Shown piece after piece: positions 34,060-43,485 of a DNA stretch of 64,000 nucleotides. Made by a program: the position numbers and the translations under genes. Numbering within the stretch: the stretch's first letter is position 1; the number at the start of each line of letters is the position of its first letter. This DNA comes from Oreohelix idahoensis (Eukaryota > Mollusca > Gastropoda > Stylommatophora > Oreohelicidae), in assembly GCA_024509875.1 (NCBI GenBank), contig JAMPIV010015265.1, forward strand, positions 308,501 to 372,500, given 5' to 3'. The notes beneath the pieces are model-generated. The model ran no database searches. It was not told where the DNA came from and was given only the letters and a program-made list of their open reading frames with translations.

Positions 34060-34210
34060 TTGTTGAAGCCCCATGCTGCCTGAGGAACAGAAGGGTAATG
34101 TCATCTTCGTCAAGTACTATGTCTGGTGGCATAGGCGATCATGTCTCTCCACAACTTCCTATCTCCAGTACTATTGATCAGTTCTGTTGTTGACGTCTTT
34201 CTATGCCATA
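34060..34210 (-). pseudogene. Possible LINE ORF C-terminal fragment
   Basis: On the - strand a stretch reads TGDRKLWRHMIAYATR, like the last residues of LINE ORF2 (DRxxWR...). It is short and degenerate. Related sequence may flank the solo LTR at about 39100-39270. Confidence 0.35.
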
Positions 34211-34639
34211 ATGTCAAGCTGTCCAGTATCTTCCATCTTTTCCTCCTCTATCTCTTTTTCTTTCAATCTTTTTTCTTGTCACAATATACTCCAACTAGTG
34301 TCAAAGCCCGTCATAAGACGGGAATTAAATTCAAAAGCACCAATAACTAACGGTTATTTTACTTATTCAAAAGTATTTTTAAAAACCACTGTGCATCACC
34401 AGAGTACTCGAACTACGTCGCAGCAGCGAGGATCCCAATGTGTGTATACGGGATCACACATTCTATAAATATATTTGTGCACACCGTCATTTGCGCATTC
34501 TTCTTTGATAAGCGTTACTATTTTTGGGAGAGTACATATAAGGGAGACAAAACAATTAATGTTTAACTTTCAACCAAAGTTGCATCCCTTAGCGTTACGC
34601 ACTGACAGAAAAAGCTGGGATTTTATATATAGGATACAT

Positions 34640-35440
34640 GCGTTGAGCTGCTGTCGTGGCTGGCCTCCCCTGCAGGAGGTCTGCGTCAAAGTACATGCTT
34701 CTGCAATGATTGTCTATGTAGCACTTTGTTTCGCATGGCGAAGTCGCCAGCCTCTTATACAACCAACAACACATTAGTCGTCTGTTACGACATACCTGAG
34801 GGGGTAGTAGATCTATTTTGTTTTTGGTCTCCTCACAGACCACACGTAACTACACTGCACCTGTATCACTATTCACTCATCATCACCACCACTTCATTTT
34901 CTGCTCCCTATGGAGCAGGCGCCACTACTGCAACTGGCCTTTATGTGGCAAGCCTGCTCCAAAGCATTCATGTGTTTTTGTAGCAGTGCTTTCTGTAAAC
35001 ATTTATTTTACATGATGCGTTTGACAGCCCCACACACAACCTCATTATTAATCGACACTGACGAAACGCATGAAGAAACGGTACTTCTATTTTTGTTTCC
35101 TTGTCTCCTTAGAGACCCGTTCATCCCCCGGGAACTACATGAAGCTTTCATCATTTTTCATTCAGTTTCCATTATCGCTGCCTGTGCTGCATGACGCCAT
35201 GGCTGCAGTTTATCCCATTGGGGAGCCCTCCACCTTACATTCTCATACTCTTGTAGAGGTGGTTTCTGTAGCAATGTGTTTTGTATGATGAGGTTGCCAG
35301 CCTCATACACAGCACCACATTACTAGTCACCTTTACGATCGCATGAGATAACAGTAGTTCTATATATTTTTTTCTTTCTCTTATCAGACACCACCCTTTC
35401 CCGTGGAACTATATGAAGACTTCATCATTATTAACCCACA
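34640..35440 (+). repeat. Three degenerate units of a dispersed repeat, about 265-290 bp spacing
   Basis: Related words recur: GTAGCACTTTGTTTCGCATG (34717), GTAGCAGTGCTTTCTGTAAA (34980) and GTAGCAATGTGTTTTGTATG (35268). They are followed by ATGGCGAAGTCGCCAGCC-like and GTCGTCTGTTACGACATACC-like segments and by a T-rich stretch ending in CAGACCACAC. ORFs through it are low-complexity and not convincing genes. Confidence 0.6.
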
Positions 35441-35649
35441 TAATAAAGTCACTACTTCAACTTACCTAACAGCCCAACGGGGAAACTGTCTGTTCCAAAT
35501 TTCCCAATGGGAATTGATGATCTTGTGAGGATCCAAATGTAGTCCTTCCCAGTCAGCCCGAGTTTCACCGCCGTTTCTATAATTTCATAAGAGGCACGGC
35601 TGTACAAGAAAATGGGAAACACAAAGTTTGGTTTGGGGCGCACGTCATG

Positions 35650-35870
35650 GAAAGAGAAGAAAACAAATAAAGGGGTCCTAGATAACCTAGGAATGAAAAT
35701 AGAATTAATGAAGGAGATCAAAACTAGAGAGTTAAAATATTTTGGCCATATAAAAAGACATAACACCTTGCAGAAGACCATAACAGGAAGCAGAGTCGAT
35801 AGTAAAAGTGGAAGAGGAAAACGGCGTTATAAAAGGGAAGATGACTTCAAAAGATGGACAGATTCAGTAA
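35650..35870 (+). pseudogene. LINE ORF C-terminal fragment
   Basis: Translation gives KTRELKYFGHIKRHNTLQKT and then GRGKRRYKREDDFKRWTD, a typical LINE ORF2 tail. The reading continues into the 31 bp tandem array, which starts where the tail would normally go on. Confidence 0.75.
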
Positions 35871-35874
35871 TAGT

Positions 35875-36125
35875 AATAGACAACCTCTGTATTGGCAGCA
35901 ATAATGGTAGAGAACAAATCAACATATTTAGTAATTGTAGTAAAAATAGTAGACATAATTAGCACGAATGCTAATTATGTTAGGAAATAGTTCTAGTAGT
36001 AATAAAGTAGGCAATAGCAATTATTTTAATAATAAAAGTAGACAGCAACAGTAATAATAATAATAATACTTGTAGATAACATCGGTAATAATAGTAGACA
36101 ACATCAGTATTAGTAGTAATAATTG
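35875..36125. repeat. 31 bp tandem array, left part
   Basis: Degenerate units with AGTAATAGTAATAGACAAC. It begins at the end of the LINE tail at 35870 and is interrupted by the next LINE fragment. Confidence 0.7.
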
Positions 36126-36130
36126 TAGGT

Positions 36131-36925
36131 AATATTTCGCAGATGATGTAGCATTCTTAAGTTCAACACCAAGACAATCCCAAGAAGCAATAAATAATTT
36201 GTGTCATCTCTCGGTTAAAATAGGTCTCCAAATAAATGCCTCTAAAACTAAAGCTATGAACTTTTCTAACGAGACCTTTGATATCATCTTGAACGGGGAA
36301 AAACTACAGAAAGTTGAAAGTTTCAATTATTTAGGCAGTAAAATGACTCAGGATGGTGACACAACAAGAGAAATACATACTAGAATTGCTTTGGCAGCTA
36401 TTGCCTTCAATAGATTATCTAACATTTGGAAATTACGATCATTGAATATACATACCACGCTTCGTCCGTTTAATTCAAATGTTATCTCAGTGTTAACATA
36501 CGGCTGTGAGAGTTGGAAAATAACAAAATCATTGGAGAACAAGCTGAATACATTCGAGAACAAATGTCTTAGAAAACTCATGAACATCAGTTGGAAAGAA
36601 TTCAAGACTAATCGACAAATAAGAGAAGACTCTAGGCAGAAATATGTCTCCGACTATATAAGGAAAAGACGATGGTCATATATCGGTCATGTCCTACGAA
36701 TGCAAAACAACAGAATACCACTACAGGCGCTCACTTGGGTTCCTGAGGGTAAGAGGAAAAAAGGAAGACCAAAAGAAAACACTCAGAAGAACAATAATAA
36801 GAGAAGGAAGAACGTTGGGCCTAAATAATGTGCAAGAGCTAAGAGGAGTGGCGTCACAACGAACAACCTGGAGAGCACTGGTTTCTGCCTTATGCGCCGT
36901 GTTTGGTGCTTAAAGAATTTATTAT
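36131..36925 (+). pseudogene. 5'-truncated LINE reverse transcriptase fragment
   Basis: It opens at the RT catalytic motif YFADDVAFL (36133) and continues in frame: INASKTKAM, FNYLGSKMTQDGD, LTYGCESWKITKSLENKLN, RRRWSYIGHVLRM and PEGKRKKGRPKENTQK. A frameshift near 36780 follows, then SQRTTWRALVSALC and a stop. A (TTA)n tail, ATTTATTATTATTATTA, follows. The EN and N-terminal RT parts are absent, the usual 5' truncation. It lies between two parts of the 31 bp array. The LINE clade is uncertain. Confidence 0.88.
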
Positions 36926-36929
36926 TATT

Positions 36930-37700
36930 ATTATTAATATCAGTAATAATAGTAGACAACATCAGTAATAGTAGTATTAATAGTAGACAACGTCAGTAAT
37001 AATGATAATAACTGCAGACAACGTCAGTAATAGTAGTAATAATAGTAGATAACATCAGTAATAGTAGTAATAATAGTAGACAACATTAGTAACAGTAATA
37101 ATAGTAGACAACATAAGTAATAGTAGTAATAATAGTAGACAACATCATTAATAGTAGCAATAATAGTAGACAACATCAGTAATGGTAGTAATAATGGTAG
37201 ACAAACTCAGTAATAGTAGTAATAATAGTAGACAGCATCAGTACTAGTAGTAATAATAGTAGACAACAAAAATAATAGTAGTAATAATGGTAGACAACAT
37301 GATTAACGGTAGTAATAATAATAGGCCAACATCAGTAATAGTAGTAATAATAGTAGACAACATCAGTAATAGTAGTAATAATGGTAGACAATATCAGTAA
37401 TAATAGTAGACAACATCATTAATAGTAGTAATAATAGTAGACAACATTAGTAACAGTAGTAATAATAAAAGACAACAACAGTACTAATAATACTAATAAT
37501 AATAATAGTAATAATTATACTAGACCAGTAGTAATAGTTGTTAACATCGGTAGAACTAGCAATATAGCAGAAAACACGAGTAAATCTAACAGAAATAACA
37601 GTAGGCGACATTAACAGTACTTGTAATAATACTGCTTGATAACATAAGCAGATGTAATAGTAACAATAGTAGACAACATCAGCACCAGTGGTGATTTTAG
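36930..37700. repeat. 31 bp tandem array, right part, about 20 units
   Basis: Unit CAGTAATAGTAGTAATAATA plus GTAGACAACAT, with many substitutions and missing triplets. It grows out of the (TTA)n tail of the LINE fragment. Confidence 0.85.
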
Positions 37701-37739
37701 TAGACAACACAGTAAAGCTACCAGCAATAACAGTAGGCG

Positions 37740-37815
37740 ACATCAATAGAACGGCCCCGTGGAGGAAAAAAAGACCTACTGACCCATCAGGCATGTCGTA
37801 AGAGACCACTAACAG
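37740..37815 (-). repeat. Inverted copy of the dispersed repeat
   Basis: On the - strand GTGGTCTCTTACGACATGCC, then TGATGGGTCAGTAGGTCT, a T-run, and CCTCCACGGGGCCGT: the same order as near 34.78 kb. Confidence 0.6.
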
Positions 37816-38200
37816 GAGGTTGTGCTTTGTGCTGGGAATCTAACCATGTAATCAGTGACATTCAAACGTTCTCTCCATATGGTTTCACTTCACGCTAATG
37901 TTATCGCGTGTAAACACTCTCCATTTCCTTTCTCACAGATATCGTCACGTCCAAAAACTTGTCCTTTACACTCGTCTCACACAAATACAGTGACACACAC
38001 ATACATACATACTTTATTATGTCCCTCAAACACACATTTAAAACCAACCTGCTGCAATGAAGTAGAAATACCCTCGCATCTGAACCCACAACCTTCTCCA
38101 GGGTTGGCTTCACGTCAGACACATGCCTTATGTGAATTGTTGACAGAATTTCCAAGCTGTAAACACGACATACATTCACTGTGACTTCACTTGTGTTAGT

Positions 38201-38355
38201 TACTTACTTACTTAGTCGTTCCCCTTCTACCGTGAGGTGTAGAGGTTTGGAAGAGAGAGCGCCAGACTATCCTATCGGCTGTCTTCCTCCTGGCCTGGTT
38301 CCATTCTAGTCCTTGGTCCTTCAAAGATTGTCTAATGTTGTCCTCCCAGCGGACT
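38201..38355 (-). mobile_element. 155 bp truncated LINE end with 12 bp duplication
   Basis: It matches the 3' end of the LINE copy at 23045-23612 (CTTCTACCGTGAGGTGTAGA, CCTCCTGGCCTGGTTCCATT). The target duplication ACTTGTGTTAGT is exact at 38189-38200 and 38356-38367. Confidence 0.92.
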
Positions 38356-38367
38356 ACTTGTGTTAGT

Positions 38368-38865
38368 AACGATGAAAATTATACTTGTAGATGTATCTAG
38401 TCTAATGGCGTTAGCAGAAGAGAAAAGAACATACCGAATGGAATCCCAGGACAAATTAAACATCCGAGGGCTATCGCCCCAAAGGCGCATCATTCGCATA
38501 GTCAGTTATCATTAGTGTTGCCACACTGAATTTAAAAAAAATGGTATGTTCAAAAACAACTAGAAACGCCTAAATTTGGAATTTTGAGCTACTTCTGGGC
38601 TTAAGCTATTTTAGGCGGGGTTTTTTGTTTGTGGGATACTTTGGGCACAAAACCGAAAATTGAAAGCTGATCTATCGTAGTTGGCGTTCTTCACCTAATC
38701 AAGGAAAATGACACCTAGACGGGATTTTAAAAATCTAGATCTAATCACCTAGGAGTGGCAACGCTGATTATGACTAGAGGAGACTACTAGACCAGTGACG
38801 TAACAACAGTGTAAATCTTTTTTTTTAACTGCTTACTTCATCATTACTATTTATCAGCCTCCCCC
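38368..38865. other. Stretch with no recognised feature
   Basis: No coding signal or repeat structure noticed. Confidence 0.4.
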
Positions 38866-38869
38866 CCCC

Positions 38870-39010
38870 TCCCCTTTCCCCGCACGGAACGTAGGGTTTC
38901 AACGAATATGTGCCAGGTCCTCCTGTTCTAAAGCAACCGCCCAAGAGATTTCTGCGTCTTCTTCAACCCTTTCATTCTTGTTTCCAGAAACTGGGACATG
39001 CTATGACGTT
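38870..39010 (-). pseudogene. Possible LINE ORF C-terminal fragment
   Basis: On the - strand, words such as RRTWHIFVETLRSVRG resemble the RDRxxWxxFVxxL ending of LINE ORF2. Short and broken; assignment is weak. Confidence 0.35.
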
Positions 39011-40030
39011 TAACATAGGAAATTAAAAAGGATACATATTAATGTAGACTGTTTACAGACATGATTAAATTTAATGCAATTTATGGCCACTTTGTTCAAG
39101 CCGGAAACCGTGCCTCGGGGCGTTGGCGATTATGACTCTCCAAAGATCTCAATTTTTTTGTAATGCTCCCCATTAGTTCTTTTGTTGATCTCTCTATATG
39201 TCGCATTGTACAGCTACATCTTATCTATTCTCTCTGCCTTCTCTTTATTTCTCTTTCCCATTTTTTTTTGTCACGTGGTGTCACAGAGAGTTTATTGATC
39301 ATAAATTGCCTATATCCTCTTCTTTTTCTTTCACCCGTATCCTCTATTTTATTATCACTCTTTATCTTTTTCCTGTATTTTTCGCATCCATTCGTTTGCG
39401 AAAAATATTTTCTTCCCCAGTCTAACTTTACCGTTTTCTTTCTCATACTGGTAAACGCATTTATGACATAACGTGTCAGAGAGAGAGAGCGTTAAAATGC
39501 ATTCTATTGCATTAGGTGTCAGTGGACGAAACTGTGAATATATTCGTCTGGCCAGACATAGGAGCAGACATATGTCTACAGCATTTCCTGCACCAGACGA
39601 AATACACTGTGAATATTCGCTTTCGCCAGACCTATAGGCGACAAATTTGTCTGCATTTTCACCTGCCACAACGAGTTGCATCGGCTGAGCGCTTAGGTGA
39701 GGCGCGATAGCCGACATCTCCTCGGCGCAGTTTGAGACATTCATCTGGAAATCCCAGCTGACAAGGCACTCACTGTTGGCCTGGTCAGCGTTAGGTGTGA
39801 AAACGCACGAGTGTCAATTCATGGTAGTCTTCTGGTTGATGTAAGGTGTTTTAGACGGAAAGGGGAGATTATTTCGTTTGGCGAAATAAAGTAGGACCCT
39901 TTGTCTGGTTTAAGATATTAACCAGAATGTTAAACTTTATTTTCATTCAGTCCTCAAAATTCGGAGTAGACAGGTTGTTCGTGAATAGAATAAGCTGTAT
40001 AGCAAAGCCCTAGTTTGTTCGGAAATTTAC

Positions 40031-40038
40031 CGAACTCT
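40031..40038. repeat. Target-site duplication of the LINE (left)
   Basis: CGAACTCT, repeated exactly at 43491-43498. It also matches the uninterrupted E1 LTR, which reads TCGAACTTCTAGACTTC at the equivalent site. Confidence 0.92.
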
Positions 40039-40043
40039 CATCA

Positions 40044-43000
40044 TCATCTCAGCCCGTAATCCGTCATGGGTCGTAGGGGTGCCATGGTGGAAGCATCAGC
40101 AGACAGGGTCCTCCACTGCTCTCTATCCTCAGCAATGCGTACAAGTGTGGAAAAACCGTGTCCTGCCCATTCTTTGATGTTATCAGCCCAGGATTTTCTC
40201 TGCCTTGCTCTTCTCCGTTTACCTTCGACTGTTCCCTGAAGGATCGTTTTCGAAAGGGAGTCATGACGAGTTACATGTCCAAACCAGGCAAGCTTTCGAC
40301 GTTTCACTACTGACAAAAGTGGTTCTTGGTGGCCTGCATAGGTGTTTATTTTCTCTCTAACATAGACATTTGTTTTGTGCTCTTTATAGCAAATGCGCAA
40401 AATTCTTCTATAACATTTATACTCGAAAGCCTGAATCTTTCGCTCCGTATCTGCAGTGAGTGTCCAGCCCTCACACCCATACAAGAGAATAGATAATACA
40501 AGTGATTTGTATAATTTGATCTTCACAGGAAAACTGATGTTACTTTTCCATATCACATTCAACCTTGTCATGGCAGCTGAGGCCATCTCAAGTCTTGTGT
40601 TGATTTCTTTACTTGATCTTCCATCACTACATATAGTGGACCCGAGATATTTAAAGGTGTTAACTTCTTCTAACGTTTGCCCATTTAACGTAATGTTGGT
40701 CGGAACATGTTTCTTATGGATATTCACCAATATCTTGCTTTTTTCTATATTAATTTCCATCCCATACGTTCTTGTTACTTTCTCCAGTCTAGAGGTAAGG
40801 TCTTGAAGTTCTGATTCTGATCCAGCTATCAGATCAATATCATCAGCAAAACGTAGGTTGCACAGAGGTCGGCCTCCAATCGATATGGTTGATTTATAAT
40901 CGTAGAGAGCCTCCTGCATAATATGTTCTAGATAAATATTAAAGAGCACTGGGGACAGGATACATCCCTGCCGAACTCCTACAGTTGTTTTGAAAAATTC
41001 TCCAATGTCGTTGCTTGCAAAAACAGCACTGCTTGCCTCCTTGTATAGTGCTTCAATGATATCTATGATGTCGGTATCAAAATTGAATTTTCTCCTTACT
41101 TGCCATAAGCCTTCATGCCAGACTCGATCGAAGGCTTTTGTGAAATCGATGAAGTTATGGTATAAATCGTGTTGATGTTGGAGATGTTTTTTGATAAGTA
41201 CTCTAATATTGAAGATTTGTTCTGAGGTACTTCTTTTTGGTCTAAAGCCAGCCTGTTCCTCTGACAAGATTTCTTCTGATTTCTGTTTTATTCTGTTCAA
41301 AAGTATCCTTAACATCACCTTACTTGGATGACTAATAAGGCTAATGGTTCTGTAGTTCTTGCACATTTTTAGATTTCCTTTCTTTGGAAGCGGTATTACT
41401 AATGACTGCGTCCATTCTTTTGGCCATTTTTTTGTACTCCATATCTTCTGGCAAATTGTTGTCATGATTTTTACTATATCTGGTCCTCCATATTTCAAGA
41501 GCTCTGCTGGGATATTATCCACACCCGGTGACTTCCCTCCTTTCATCGAACATATAGCCTCTTCCACTTCTTCCCGTAATATTGCTGCATTTCCGAGTTC
41601 CATGTTTTCGCACTTAATGTTGTTTAATATGCCTAAGTCAGTGTCAAGTTTACAGTTATATAATTCTTTACAATATTCTGTCCACCTTCTCATTACAGCT
41701 GTTTTTTCATTGAGCAGAGCCCCATTGCTATCTTCTATGACAGTTACCCTGGGCTGTTGGGGTTTTGATAGTTTTCTTAATGTGTCAAAAGCTGCCTTGC
41801 TGTTACCTTTTATTAGCCCCGTATTAATGGACTCACATTGATCAGCTACCCATTTTTCTTTGGCCTGTTTCATTTTCTTCCTAATATTTTTATTCACCAT
41901 ACTGTATTGCCATGCTGCTTCAGGAACCTCTTTCTTAACCTTTTTCATTTCCCGCCGTGTATCACATAACTTCAGAATGTCATCTGTAACCCATGGTTTG
42001 TTTATTTTCTTTCTTTTACCAAGTATTTCTGTTGCTGATTCAATGAGCACGTCTTTCATGTTCTCTGTGATTGAGTTGATATCATCCTCCAAAAAATTGA
42101 GAGCTGCGAATTTTCCTCCAACAGTTGCCTCAAAGATTCCCGCGATTTCTGGATCTTTCAGTTTGTCTAAATTGAATCTTAACTGAGAACATCTGTTTTT
42201 ATTATAGTTCTTTTTAAGTTTAAGCTTGAGCGTCATCAATACCATGTCGTGATCACTACCAATGTCGGCGCCAGGAAAAGTCCTAGTCTTGGCTTTATTA
42301 ATACTGGACTTGAATCTTTTGGATACAAGAATAAAATCAATTTGGCCATGTATCTCAGTTTTTGGGGCATGCCACGTTGTTCTTCTTGATAACTTATGAG
42401 GAAATAGTGTATTTGCAATGGTTAGTTTATAGTTGCTGGCAAATTCTAGTAGCCTTAGTCCTCGATCGTTGGTTTCACCTGTCCCGAATCTCCCCACTGT
42501 ACCAGCCCAGTGACTGTATGCATCTGGCCCTATTTTAGCATTCCAATCACCTAACACGATGAGAAGATCTTTCTTTGGAATTTTCTTAATTGCTTCATCC
42601 AGATTGTCATAAAATGTATCAATTGCCTCATCCTCATAGTCAGTAGTGGGGGCATATATCTGTATAATGGAGATGTTCTTTGGATGTGCTGCAATACGAA
42701 TGGTGATAAGCCTGCTATTTATTGGGGTGCAGCTGATGACAGAGTTCAATCTATCTTTATGTACGATAAAACCTACTCCATGCTGATGTTTAGACTCATC
42801 TCCACTAAACCAAATTTTGTGACCATCATCCGTTATTGATTCACCTAATCCTGTCCATCTGACTTCTGCTAGGCCCAGGATGTCCCACGAGTATCTAATA
42901 AGTTCATGTGTTAGTTCTTTGACTTTTCCACACGCATATAGCGTGCGTACATTCCAAGTTCCAACAACAAAACTTTCTCTTGGAAGTTTCAAAACAGGTG

Positions 43001-43112
43001 TTTTTACCCCATTCGCTGACTTATCACTCTCAAGGGGCAATGAGAGCGCGGTCGTTGTTAATCCGGGCATCGGCCGATCCGGCAAATTATTACTGAGTTG
43101 ACTTTCCATCAT
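40044..43112 (-). CDS. LINE endonuclease-reverse transcriptase (RTE-like)
   Basis: 1022 codons without a stop. Residues about 50-290 form an exonuclease-endonuclease-phosphatase domain: GTWNVRTL, LAEVRWTG, GDWNAKIG and the catalytic SDHDMVL. The RT domain spans about 510-800, with PLPKKGNLKMCKNYR, EEQAGFRPKRST, FTKAFDRVWH, GVRQGCILSPVLFN and the active-site FADD near 755. The C-terminus has YGCEGWTL, KLAWFGHVTRHD and RARQRKSWADNIKEWAG. There is no RNase H. The enzyme nicks target DNA and primes cDNA synthesis there. The ATG at 43112 is the first in frame. Its product resembles proteins often mislabelled as craniofacial development protein 2-like. All catalytic motifs seem intact. Confidence 0.93.
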   Translation of the reverse strand: MMESQLSNNLPDRPMPGLTTTALSLPLESDKSANGVKTPVLKLPRESFVVGTWNVRTLYACGKVKELTHELIRYSWDILGLAEVRWTGLGESITDDGHKIWFSGDESKHQHGVGFIVHKDRLNSVISCTPINSRLITIRIAAHPKNISIIQIYAPTTDYEDEAIDTFYDNLDEAIKKIPKKDLLIVLGDWNAKIGPDAYSHWAGTVGRFGTGETNDRGLRLLEFASNYKLTIANTLFPHKLSRRTTWHAPKTEIHGQIDFILVSKRFKSSINKAKTRTFPGADIGSDHDMVLMTLKLKLKKNYNKNRCSQLRFNLDKLKDPEIAGIFEATVGGKFAALNFLEDDINSITENMKDVLIESATEILGKRKKINKPWVTDDILKLCDTRREMKKVKKEVPEAAWQYSMVNKNIRKKMKQAKEKWVADQCESINTGLIKGNSKAAFDTLRKLSKPQQPRVTVIEDSNGALLNEKTAVMRRWTEYCKELYNCKLDTDLGILNNIKCENMELGNAAILREEVEEAICSMKGGKSPGVDNIPAELLKYGGPDIVKIMTTICQKIWSTKKWPKEWTQSLVIPLPKKGNLKMCKNYRTISLISHPSKVMLRILLNRIKQKSEEILSEEQAGFRPKRSTSEQIFNIRVLIKKHLQHQHDLYHNFIDFTKAFDRVWHEGLWQVRRKFNFDTDIIDIIEALYKEASSAVFASNDIGEFFKTTVGVRQGCILSPVLFNIYLEHIMQEALYDYKSTISIGGRPLCNLRFADDIDLIAGSESELQDLTSRLEKVTRTYGMEINIEKSKILVNIHKKHVPTNITLNGQTLEEVNTFKYLGSTICSDGRSSKEINTRLEMASAAMTRLNVIWKSNISFPVKIKLYKSLVLSILLYGCEGWTLTADTERKIQAFEYKCYRRILRICYKEHKTNVYVREKINTYAGHQEPLLSVVKRRKLAWFGHVTRHDSLSKTILQGTVEGKRRRARQRKSWADNIKEWAGHGFSTLVRIAEDREQWRTLSADASTMAPLRPMTDYGLR

Positions 43113-43265
43113 AGCATTTCAGTGGGCAAGAGGTTTGCTTGGCGGTGCCCATCTCCTCTCCAAGTATCCTTGCAGGTACATACAAAAATGTACCTGGAGC
43201 AGTAACTATAGCCCTCAATAAATCTGTAATGTTTTGAAACACTGTCCGATCGACACATCACAAAA

Positions 43266-43277
43266 CCGCCATCTTGG
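43266..43277 (-). promoter_or_regulatory. Second YY1-like motif in the LINE 5' UTR
   Basis: CCAAGATGGCGG on the - strand, about 210 bp inside the element. It matches the YY1 core AAGATGGCGG. Confidence 0.5.
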
Positions 43278-43473
43278 CTACTTGTATCAACACAAACAGC
43301 GAACTCACATGATAGGCAAACTTGATGTTTTCATCTTTAAAATACTTAGCAACATAATTCAGAAAAAGCCAAACACACTACAAACTCATACAGCCTTAAT
43401 GAGGGCTGTTACCACTGATGCAGACTCCAAAACGACGACATGAAATGCACAACACAAAAGTGCGGCCTACCAC

Positions 43474-43485
43474 GCCGCCATCTTG
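43474..43485 (-). promoter_or_regulatory. YY1-like motif at the LINE 5' end
   Basis: CAAGATGGCGGC on the - strand starts only about five bases from the 5' end of the full-length LINE. In human L1 a YY1 site at the same place directs accurate transcription start. Here a similar role is inference. Confidence 0.6.

Noticed and set aside
34475..35288. Overlapping + strand ORFs of 65-100 codons as small genes
   Set aside because: They run through degenerate repeat units, in all frames, with no conserved motif or start context.
39269..39278. LTR start at TGTCACGTGG
   Set aside because: Starting ten bases later, at TGTCACAGAG, gives an exact CGTGG duplication on both sides; the earlier start gives none.
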